64,000 bases of DNA from Ancylomarina euxina (GTDB lineage: Bacteria > Bacteroidota > Bacteroidia > Bacteroidales > Marinifilaceae): positions 186,001 to 250,000 of the forward strand of contig NZ_QQWG01000001.1 of assembly GCF_003863355.1 (NCBI RefSeq), given 5' to 3'. Shown here one piece after another: positions 17,192-24,342 of the stretch; the first letter of the stretch is position 1, and each line of letters starts with the position of its first letter. The notes beneath the pieces were generated by a model. It was not told the DNA's origin and searched no databases. It saw only the letters and a list, made by a program, of their open reading frames with translations. Made by a program: the position numbers and the translations under genes.

Positions 17192-18028
17192 ATGAAAAGA
17201 TTTTTGTTTTCCCTACTGATAATTGCTAGCTTGGCCTTTTCCTGCACTGCTCCCGATGATGGCCCAGAGGAGCCAAAAGGTAGTAAATTAGGAACTATTG
17301 ATATTAAAAATATTTCAAGCTACAATTATTATTATAAAGATATTGACGGTGTTAAGTCGGCTAATTTAAAGAGTGAGCTACACGATTTGATTGACAATCA
17401 TAAGGTATTGCCTTATACATCGTCGAGCTTTGATGTTTGGGATGCTTTAAAACAAACCGATGAAGATCCTAAAAATCCGAACAATATCATATTACTTTAC
17501 ACAGGTCGATCTCAAAATAAAAATACTCAGGATAACGGACATAATGGAGATGATGTTTGGAATCGTGAGCACGTATGGGCCAAGTCGCTTGGTTTTGGTG
17601 GTGATCCGGACATATCTAAGCCAGCTTCAACCGATATTCATCATCTGCGACCAGCCGACCGTAGCGTGAATACAGCACGCTCAAATAAGTATTTTGGTGA
17701 GGGTGGGAGCCCACATAGCGAAGCTACTGGCTGTTATTATACATCGACGACTTGGGAGCCTCGCGATGCGGTGAAAGGCGATGTGGCACGCATGATGTTT
17801 TATATGGCTGTGCGTTACGAAGGATATAATGGCAACCCCGATTTGGAGTTAAACGATAGAGTGTCTAGATCTGGTCCTAATATTGGAAAACTATCGGCAT
17901 TATTAGAATGGCACAAACAAGATCCTGTTGATGCTTTCGAAATCAAAAGAAATCAAACCATATTCGAAATTCAAGGTAATCGGAATCCTTTTATCGATCA
18001 TCCTGAATTTGTTGAATATATCTGGTAA
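17192..18028 (+). CDS. Endonuclease I-family lipoprotein (third copy)
   Basis: The 278-aa lipoprotein (lipobox LAFSC, then TAPDDG) is a paralogue of the gene upstream: VWNREHVWAKSLGFGG, DIHHLRPADRSVNTARSN and NRNPFIDHPEFVEYIW all align. Both catalytic motifs are intact. It sits at the end of the three-nuclease unit and is followed by two tandem terminators. Its codons are more mixed (GCG, CGA, GGC) than those of the DUF5689 lipoproteins, suggesting lower expression. Whether it prefers DNA or RNA cannot be seen. Confidence 0.9.
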   Translation: MKRFLFSLLIIASLAFSCTAPDDGPEEPKGSKLGTIDIKNISSYNYYYKDIDGVKSANLKSELHDLIDNHKVLPYTSSSFDVWDALKQTDEDPKNPNNIILLYTGRSQNKNTQDNGHNGDDVWNREHVWAKSLGFGGDPDISKPASTDIHHLRPADRSVNTARSNKYFGEGGSPHSEATGCYYTSTTWEPRDAVKGDVARMMFYMAVRYEGYNGNPDLELNDRVSRSGPNIGKLSALLEWHKQDPVDAFEIKRNQTIFEIQGNRNPFIDHPEFVEYIW

Positions 18029-18033
18029 AATAT

Positions 18034-18071
18034 AGCCCTGTTGTCTTTTCTGACGTCAGGGCTTTTTTTTT
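18034..18071 (+). terminator. First terminator after the endonuclease unit
   Basis: AGCCCTG (18034-18040) pairs with CAGGGCT (18057-18063), followed by a run of eight or more T. Confidence 0.88.
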
Positions 18072-18090
18072 ATTCTTAATTAAAATGTTT

Positions 18091-18127
18091 AAAATCAGCT
18101 CGGGATTTAATTCGGAGCTGATTTTTT
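18091..18127 (+). terminator. Second tandem terminator before kbl
   Basis: The 11-bp stem AAAATCAGCTC (18091-18101) with GAGCTGATTTT (18115-18125) runs into T. With the first, it isolates kbl from the nuclease unit. Confidence 0.85.
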
Positions 18128-18131
18128 ATTG

Positions 18132-18139
18132 TAATTTTG
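18132..18139 (+). promoter_or_regulatory. Probable -7 box for kbl
   Basis: TAATTTTG with TTC about 18 nt upstream (18111-18113). A second candidate, TAAATTTG, lies at 18176-18183. Confidence 0.35.
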
Positions 18140-18225
18140 GTTCGGATTTAAATATTATATTAAAGCATAAAATTATAAATTTGTAATCTTTTATTTGAAC
18201 AATTATATCTAAACAACTAATACTT

Positions 18226-19416
18226 ATGTACGGTAAATTCAAAGAATTTTTGGCTGAAGAGATCGAATCGATTAAAGAATCGGGCTTGTACAAAAATGAA
18301 AGAATCATCACTTCGGCTCAGGGAGCTGAGATTAAGGTGAATGCTGGTGACGGAGTTTTAAACTTTTGTGCCAATAACTATTTGGGATTATCATCTCATC
18401 CTGCAGTAATCGAAGGCGCTAAAAAAGGTCTTGATTCTCATGGTTACGGTATGTCATCGGTGCGTTTTATTTGCGGAACTACTGATATTCATAAAGAATT
18501 GGAGCAAAAGATTGCGACATTCTTTGGCACGGAAGATACTATTCTTTACGCAGCAGCTTTCGATGCTAATGGTGGGGTTTTTGAACCACTTTTTGGTAAG
18601 GATGATGCCATTATTTCTGATGAATTGAACCATGCTTCCATTATCGATGGGGTACGTTTGAGCAAATCGGCTCGTTACCGTTACAAGCATGCTGACATGG
18701 CTGATTTGGAAGCTCAATTGAAGGTTTCTCAAGCTCAGCGTTTTAGAATTATTGTTACAGATGGTGTGTTCTCTATGGATGGCGATATCGCTAAACTAAA
18801 CGAAATTTGTGACCTAGCCGATAAGTACAATGCTTTGGTAATGGTTGATGATAGCCATGCTTCAGGATTTATTGGTAAAACCGGACGTGGAACTCACGAG
18901 CATCACAATTGTATGGATCGTGTTGATATCATCACATCAACTTTAGGAAAAGCGCTTGGTGGTGGATTAGGTGGTTTCACTACAGGTAAAAAAGAGGTGA
19001 TTGATATGTTGCGTCAACGTTCTCGTCCATATTTGTTCTCAAATTCCCTATCTCCTGCTATCGTAGGTGCGTCAATCGCTGTATTCGATATGCTATCGGC
19101 TTCAACCGACTTAAGAGACAAGGTAATGAGTAATGCTCAGTATTTTTCAACAAAACTTCGCGAAGCTGGTTTCGATGTGAAGCCTTCAGAGTCTGCAATT
19201 AATGCACTTATGCTTTACGATGCGGTTTTGTCTCAGCAGTTTGCTGCAAAATTACTTGAAGAAGGTATTTATGTAATAGGATTCTATTTCCCTGTTGTTC
19301 CTAAGGAGCAAGCTCGTATTAGAATTCAATTGTCAGCTGCTCATACTCAAGAGCATCTTGATAAAGCTTTAGCTGCTTTCATTAAAGTTGGTAAAGAACT
19401 AAAAGTGATTGAATAA
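18226..19416 (+). CDS. kbl: Glycine C-acetyltransferase (2-amino-3-ketobutyrate CoA ligase)
   Basis: Kbl converts 2-amino-3-ketobutyrate and CoA to glycine and acetyl-CoA in threonine catabolism, as a PLP enzyme. The 396-aa product has FCANNYLGLSSHP, the PLP-contacting VDDSHASGFIGKTGRGTHEH and the Schiff-base Lys in STLGKALGGGLGG. These fit Kbl better than the related BioF and KBL-like synthases. Unlike in E. coli, no threonine dehydrogenase is next to it here. Serine palmitoyltransferase-like activity is a less likely alternative. Confidence 0.93.
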   Translation: MYGKFKEFLAEEIESIKESGLYKNERIITSAQGAEIKVNAGDGVLNFCANNYLGLSSHPAVIEGAKKGLDSHGYGMSSVRFICGTTDIHKELEQKIATFFGTEDTILYAAAFDANGGVFEPLFGKDDAIISDELNHASIIDGVRLSKSARYRYKHADMADLEAQLKVSQAQRFRIIVTDGVFSMDGDIAKLNEICDLADKYNALVMVDDSHASGFIGKTGRGTHEHHNCMDRVDIITSTLGKALGGGLGGFTTGKKEVIDMLRQRSRPYLFSNSLSPAIVGASIAVFDMLSASTDLRDKVMSNAQYFSTKLREAGFDVKPSESAINALMLYDAVLSQQFAAKLLEEGIYVIGFYFPVVPKEQARIRIQLSAAHTQEHLDKALAAFIKVGKELKVIE

Positions 19417-19428
19417 TCCTTATAATAT

Positions 19429-19480
19429 AACCTGACAGTTTTTAACTAATAAAAGTTACAACTGTCAGGTTTCTTTTTTT
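19429..19480 (+). terminator. Terminator after kbl
   Basis: A 12-bp stem AACCTGACAGTT (19429-19440) with AACTGTCAGGTT (19460-19471) and a T-rich tail. The CCTGnCAG core recurs in two other terminators at 49708 and 50721. The next gene starts only 4 nt after the T tract. Confidence 0.85.
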
Positions 19481-19484
19481 AGCC

Positions 19485-20177
19485 ATGAAAACTTTACTAC
19501 TTGCATTCATAGGTCTTTTTTTTTCCTGTTCACTTACTGCTCAGTATTACAATAAAAACGATAGGTTTATTGTTGGTTTAAATGGGGGAGTGGTGAAACC
19601 TTTGAGCAATTTTGCCGATGAGAGTAGTCTGGGAACTGATTTGTGTTTAAATGCTAAGATGCTCTTGAATCAGAAATTAGCGGTGGGATTTTCTCTAGGT
19701 TATATGAATTTTGGTCAAGATGATGCATATTGGAATGGGGATGTGAGAAGAAAGAATGATGTAAATTATCAAATTATTCCAATCACTTTTACCGGGACTT
19801 ATTTTATACAGGCTTACGATTTGGATTTCAGACCTTATGTATCACTTGGGTTTGGTTACTTCCTCTATCGTAATCACGTTGAATCTATTCCTACCAACAC
19901 CTACTCGCCTGAAAAAGAAGAACACACTGTTTCGACCAATAAAATTGGCTTAATGCCCAATGTGGGTTTCATGTATAACGTTAGTAAGAAATTGGCTGTT
20001 GATGTCAATTTAAAGTTGACTTATATTCCAAACTTTGAAGAGAAACTCGAAAAGAAGAAGGTAAAGCCGAGTGTAGATGAGAATATTGAATTGACAGATC
20101 TGCAGAAATACAGATACCTGGGTTTTGATAAAATCACTTCTGCCTCACTCACAGTAGGCTTATACTATCGCTTTTAA
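19485..20177 (+). CDS. Outer-membrane beta-barrel protein (OmpW/OMP_b-brl-like)
   Basis: The 230-aa protein has a signal peptide (MKTLLLAFIGLFFSC, cleavage after LTAQ) and alternating strands of a small eight-stranded-type barrel: FIVGLNGGVVKPL, KLAVGFSLGYMNFG, YVSLGFGYFLYRN, KLAVDVNLKLTYI and the terminal SLTVGLYYRF with C-terminal Phe recognised by BAM. The Cys in the signal is followed by SL and the peptide continues to AQ, so I favour signal peptidase I over lipidation. No specific function can be assigned. It is convergent with radC across an AT-rich palindromic gap. Confidence 0.78.
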   Translation: MKTLLLAFIGLFFSCSLTAQYYNKNDRFIVGLNGGVVKPLSNFADESSLGTDLCLNAKMLLNQKLAVGFSLGYMNFGQDDAYWNGDVRRKNDVNYQIIPITFTGTYFIQAYDLDFRPYVSLGFGYFLYRNHVESIPTNTYSPEKEEHTVSTNKIGLMPNVGFMYNVSKKLAVDVNLKLTYIPNFEEKLEKKKVKPSVDENIELTDLQKYRYLGFDKITSASLTVGLYYRF

Positions 20178-20180
20178 TAT

Positions 20181-20241
20181 TTAATTAGTAATGAACGATT
20201 AGTATTTATCAATTGAAAATTATTAATCACTAATTGATAAT
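20181..20241. repeat. AT-rich palindromic spacer between convergent genes
   Basis: This stretch contains ATTAGTAATGAACGATTAGTA facing TTAATCACTAATTGATAAT, a relative of the repeat at 16205. It lies between the ends of two convergent genes and could serve as a bidirectional terminator. Confidence 0.4.
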
Positions 20242-20936
20242 CAAAGTAGTCCTTCATCGGCAAAGCTGTAATAACCTTGATCAGCAATAATAAGATGGTC
20301 AAGCACTTCAATACTCATTAATTTTCCTGCTTTCTTTGTTTTAGAGGTCAAATCCTTGTCTGCTTCAGACGGTGTTAGATTACCTGATGGATGGTTGTGA
20401 CATAGGATTATATTGGTTGATTCAAGTAGAATCGCATCCTTAAATACCAATCGCATATCGAAAACTGTTCCTGTAATACCACCTGAGGACACATTTTTCA
20501 CCTCTAGAATCTTATTGCCTCGATTGAGATAGATGACCCAGAATTCTTCATGGCTTAGGTTTTCGACATAGGGCTGAAGCCTTTCGTAGGCATCCATGCT
20601 ACTGGTAATCTTCAGTTTTTGTTTGGAAGGGAATGATTTTTGTCGACTACCCAATTCTAGAGCAGCTATTATACTTATAGCCTTAGCAGAACCAATCCCA
20701 GGAGTCTTTGTTAAGTCATGAATTGATTTTTTAGCAAGATCGTTCAAGTCGTTCTTATTATCAGCAAGCAGTATTTTAGCTACTTCTACAGCCGATTGAT
20801 TGCGATTACCACTACCAATTATAATAGCTAATAATTCGACTGTAGATAGACTCTTTGAGCCTTTATACATCATCTTCTCGCGAGGACGATCTTCTAATGC
20901 CCAATTTTTTATACTAAGACTTTTATATTCACTCAT
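20241..20936 (-). CDS. radC: RadC-family JAB-domain protein
   Basis: RadC proteins have a helix-hairpin-helix N-terminus and a metalloprotease-like MPN/JAB domain. A repair role was proposed from an old E. coli mutant and is doubtful. The 231-aa product shows SLSIKNWALEDRPREKM at the N-terminus, KTPGIGSAKAISI (helix-hairpin-helix, about 73-85), and the complete JAMM site: HNHPSGNLTPSEAD with two His, Ser and Asp, plus the upstream Glu. The typical family length (about 225-230) is met. It is convergent with the beta-barrel gene. Confidence 0.95.
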   Translation of the reverse strand: MSEYKSLSIKNWALEDRPREKMMYKGSKSLSTVELLAIIIGSGNRNQSAVEVAKILLADNKNDLNDLAKKSIHDLTKTPGIGSAKAISIIAALELGSRQKSFPSKQKLKITSSMDAYERLQPYVENLSHEEFWVIYLNRGNKILEVKNVSSGGITGTVFDMRLVFKDAILLESTNIILCHNHPSGNLTPSEADKDLTSKTKKAGKLMSIEVLDHLIIADQGYYSFADEGLL

Positions 20937-21162
20937 TATAGGATGTAGTTAATGGGTTATCTGAAGATATAGTCTACTAAATTTAATGTTTTTAAATTTA
21001 AAAATGCTATTTACCAGTTGGTTATGAATGTGGGTCGAATAATAAAAAATGGGAAATAATATTTTTTTAGAGATGCTAGGCTTTAAATTATTATCTTGCG
21101 AAAGATATCTATATACTAGCTATTTTGTTGGACAGTTTGAATGGTATTCAAAAAAGAAACAT

Positions 21163-21564
21163 ATGCTGAGACTTTTACTCGTAAAAAAATATCTATTCTT
21201 ACTAATTGTTCTGCTTTTGGCTTCGATTCCCGTTGTAAAAGCAGATACTCCTGCGTACCCTCCATTTTACGATAGTAATACTACCAACTTGCTTTATTCT
21301 ATAAATACGCCTGCAGATCAGTTGGATGATATAACGAAGAAAGAACCGAGCTTTTATCCCAATCCTGTAAAAGATATTGTAAATCTTACAAATCAAGAAG
21401 ATGTGATTCGTGTGCGAGTGATTAGCTTAACAGGAAAAACTCTGATCGATATTAAAAGACCTAAGGAAAATATAAACTTAAGTCATTTACCTAAAGGTAT
21501 GTATCTGATTAATTTTGATATGAATGATGGCAAGCGAGTTGCTCGTAAGTTAGTGAAGAAATAG
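21163..21564 (+). CDS. Miniature secreted protein with T9SS type A sorting domain
   Basis: From the ATG at 21163 the product is only 133 aa: a signal peptide (MLRLLLVKKYLFLLIVLLL to VVKA), about 40 linker residues, and then a full type A C-terminal sorting domain (FYPNPVKDIVNLTN, VRVISLTGKTLIDI, INLSHLPKGMYLINFDM, ending RKLVKK). Such domains normally send large cargo through the type IX secretion system; here there is almost no cargo. The frame is open upstream to 21049, but those residues do not fit a signal peptide. Divergent from radC and convergent with typA, from which it shares a bidirectional terminator. Confidence 0.8.
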   Translation: MLRLLLVKKYLFLLIVLLLASIPVVKADTPAYPPFYDSNTTNLLYSINTPADQLDDITKKEPSFYPNPVKDIVNLTNQEDVIRVRVISLTGKTLIDIKRPKENINLSHLPKGMYLINFDMNDGKRVARKLVKK

Positions 21565-21606
21565 ATTGATCATTATTTAAATAATAGTCAACCCCATACA
21601 AACAGA

Positions 21607-21636
21607 AAAGAGCCTTTGATTTCTCAAAGGCTCTTT
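21607..21636. terminator. Bidirectional terminator between the T9SS protein and typA
   Basis: A perfect 13-bp stem (21607-21619 with 21624-21636), A-rich on the left and T-rich on the right, can serve both convergent transcripts. Confidence 0.85.
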
Positions 21637-21659
21637 ATATATCTAAACTTAAAATCTGA

Positions 21660-23459
21660 TTAAGCTTTTCCAGATCTTTTACGATCAGTTTCTTTAAGCT
21701 GAATTTTTCTTAAACGGATATTGTTTGGCGTAACCTCAACATATTCGTCATTTTGGATATATTCTAACGCTTCTTCAAGAGAGTGAATGATTGGAGGAGA
21801 TAGTCTTACCTTATCATCAGTACCTGAAGTTCTCATGTTGGTTAGTTTCTTAGTTTTAGTAACATTTATAACTAAGTCGCCAGCACGGTTGTTTTCTCCA
21901 ATTACCTGTCCTTCATAAATTTCAGTTGTTGGAGCTACAAAGAAAGTTCCTCTATCCTGAAGTTTGTTCAAGGCATAAGCAAAAGTCAATCCTGTTTCCA
22001 TAGCGATTAATGAACCATTAATACGTCCAGGAATAGCACCTTTGTGTGGCATATATTCTAGGAAACGATGTGAAATCACAGCTTCACCCGCAGTAGCAGT
22101 CAACAGTTGATTTCTTAAACCAATAATACCACGTGAAGGAATTTGAAACTCAAGGTGAATACGGTCATTTTTACGTTCCATAGTCAACATTTCACCCTTA
22201 CGTTGGTTAACAATCTCAATTGCTTTACCTGAAACGTCTTCTGGAAGGTCGATATATAAAATCTCGATTGGTTCACATTTTTCACCATCAATATTTTTGA
22301 TGATTACTTGTGGTTGACCAACCTGAATCTCGTAACCTTCACGACGCATCGTTTCAATCAATACAGACAAGTGAAGGACACCACGTCCGAATACAATATA
22401 TGAGTCTGCTGAATCGGTTGCCTCAACTCTAAGAGCAAGGTTCTTTTCCAATTCTTTATTTAGTCTATCAATTAGGTGACGAGAAGTTACATATTTACCA
22501 TCTTGTCCGTAAAAAGGAGAATTGTTAATGGTAAATAGCATACTCATTGTTGGCTCATCAATAGCAATTGGCTTTAAAGGCTCAGGATTCTCAACATCAC
22601 AGATTGAATCTCCAATATCAAAACCATCGATACCCACTAGTGCACAAATTTCACCTGAAGCTACTGATTGTACTCTCTCTTTACCAAGACCAGTAAAGAC
22701 GTGTAGTTCCTTAATTTTTTGTTTTTTAATGCTACCGTCAGGTTTAACCAGAGTCACATTCATACCTTCGCGCAACTCACCACGGTGAAGACGTCCTACA
22801 GCAATACGACCAACATAAGCTGAGAAGTCAAGAGATGTAATCAACATCTGAGGTGTTCCTTCGATAGTTTTAGGCTCAGGAATAAATTCGATAACCGCAT
22901 CAAGAATAGCAGAAATATCAGTTGTTGGCTTTTGCCAGTCAGTAGACATCCAGCCTTGTTTCGCCGAACCATAAATGGTTGGGAAATCAAGTTGTTCTTC
23001 ACTTGCTTCAAGGTTAAACATCAAGTCGAATACCTGCTCTTGTACCTCTTCAGGACGACAGTTAGGCTTATCAACTTTATTTACAACCACTACAGGCTTT
23101 AGACCTAAGTTTAATGCTTTTTGTAATACAAAACGAGTTTGAGGCATGGTTCCTTCAAAAGCATCTACCAGTAGTAGTACACCGTCGGCCATATTCAATA
23201 CACGTTCTACTTCACCACCAAAGTCGGAGTGACCAGGCGTATCAATAATATTGATTTTAACACCTTTATATTCTAAAGAAACATTCTTCGATAGAATAGT
23301 AATGCCTCGTTCACGCTCCAAATCATTGTTGTCAAGAATCAACTCACCTGGAGTTTCATTCTTTCTGAAAATGTTGCTATGCATTATCAATTTATCAACC
23401 AATGTTGTTTTCCCATGGTCTACGTGGGCGATAATGGCAATGTTTCTTAGTTTTCTCAT
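21660..23459 (-). CDS. typA: Translational GTPase TypA/BipA
   Basis: BipA is a ribosome-binding GTPase of the EF-G family involved in ribosome assembly and stress adaptation. The 599-aa product has all G motifs: AHVDHGKTTLVD (G1), RERGITI (G2), DTPGHSDFGG (G3), NKVDK (G4) and SAKQGW (G5). Domain II, the EF-G-like domains (IPSRGIIGLRNQLLTAT, YMPHKGAIPGR) and the BipA-specific C-terminal domain (MRTSGTDDKVRLSPP) follow. Length is normal. It is monocistronic, with a -7 box about 210 nt upstream. Confidence 0.97.
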   Translation of the reverse strand: MRKLRNIAIIAHVDHGKTTLVDKLIMHSNIFRKNETPGELILDNNDLERERGITILSKNVSLEYKGVKINIIDTPGHSDFGGEVERVLNMADGVLLLVDAFEGTMPQTRFVLQKALNLGLKPVVVVNKVDKPNCRPEEVQEQVFDLMFNLEASEEQLDFPTIYGSAKQGWMSTDWQKPTTDISAILDAVIEFIPEPKTIEGTPQMLITSLDFSAYVGRIAVGRLHRGELREGMNVTLVKPDGSIKKQKIKELHVFTGLGKERVQSVASGEICALVGIDGFDIGDSICDVENPEPLKPIAIDEPTMSMLFTINNSPFYGQDGKYVTSRHLIDRLNKELEKNLALRVEATDSADSYIVFGRGVLHLSVLIETMRREGYEIQVGQPQVIIKNIDGEKCEPIEILYIDLPEDVSGKAIEIVNQRKGEMLTMERKNDRIHLEFQIPSRGIIGLRNQLLTATAGEAVISHRFLEYMPHKGAIPGRINGSLIAMETGLTFAYALNKLQDRGTFFVAPTTEIYEGQVIGENNRAGDLVINVTKTKKLTNMRTSGTDDKVRLSPPIIHSLEEALEYIQNDEYVEVTPNNIRLRKIQLKETDRKRSGKA

Positions 23460-23669
23460 GTTCTTATTAGCTTAACTAAGGAGATAATCACAAATTTCAG
23501 ATCTTAATCACAACTTATCTCCATGATGATGTTTAATACCAATTGCGAAATGATAGTCGTCTGAATGTTTTCAGAATTATTTTGCAATCAATATTGGACA
23601 TTTAAAGTAATCAACAACCTTGTTAAAATCATTGTTTTATAATTGGTTGCGCTTCTTTCAATGCGGCTG

Positions 23670-23677
23670 CAAAAGTA
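23670..23677 (-). promoter_or_regulatory. -7 box of the typA promoter
   Basis: On the minus strand this reads TACTTTTG followed by CAGCC, a good TAnnTTTG match. A TTTG lies 22 nt upstream (23700-23703), slightly further than usual. Confidence 0.5.
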
Positions 23678-24229
23678 CAGTTTATTTTTTTGAATTCAGC
23701 AAATCTGCCAAATTAAATTTTAAGGAAACGTTTTCTATTTAATATCTTAAGATTGAATTAATACAATTACTCGATTAATTGTATTGATTTGTAGCGTAGA
23801 AGTTCTATAAATATGAGTGGAAATTAAAATAATCAAATTGTGAATTGATGAACATCATTTATTGAGTGATGAAGTTTTTTTGTGTAAGGGCATATTTAGA
23901 CACTTTAAAAAAAAGCTTTCAATGCCATTTATAAAAGGCTTCCAGCTTATATCAGTTTTAAGTATTTAACAGCCTATATTCTTTAAATCAAAATGATACG
24001 CTTATGTTCGCTAAAAAAGACTATATTCATTCACCCATTTTAAAAATCCTTTTTTGGAGATATAAATTCCCCAATCTCAATCTGTAATTCGGAGGTAAAA
24101 GTCTGTAATAAATGACGGTATGCTATTTTTTTCGATAAACCTTCGAAAAAAAACGATGAATGAGCAAAAATAGAATTCTTAAATTTTGTTAATTTCTTTT
24201 TAACTAACGACTTTTGTTAACGAATTTAA

Positions 24230-24265
24230 TTGTGAGAGCAATTGAATTCACAACCATTTTTGTGA
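24230..24265 (+). promoter_or_regulatory. Three TTGTGA/TCACAA half-sites upstream of the TonB receptor
   Basis: TTGTGA (24230-24235), TCACAA (24248-24253) and TTGTGA (24260-24265) alternate in orientation. The last two form an inverted repeat with a 6-nt spacer that could be an operator for a dimeric regulator or an RNA hairpin. The regulator is unknown. Confidence 0.4.
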
Positions 24266-24342
24266 TCCAAAACTCTTAATGAGAGTGAAACGTTTTTCTG
24301 TGGATTAACCGCCACAAAATTACTAATCTAACAATTCATTTT

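Larger units (their letters stand above)
23460..24342. other. 883-nt divergent intergenic region between typA and a TonB receptor
   Basis: This is the longest non-coding stretch in the window. The left part carries the typA promoter; the right part carries an inverted-repeat cluster (24230-24265) just upstream of the receptor. The middle is very AT-rich without a supported gene or a recognisable RNA. Confidence 0.5.
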
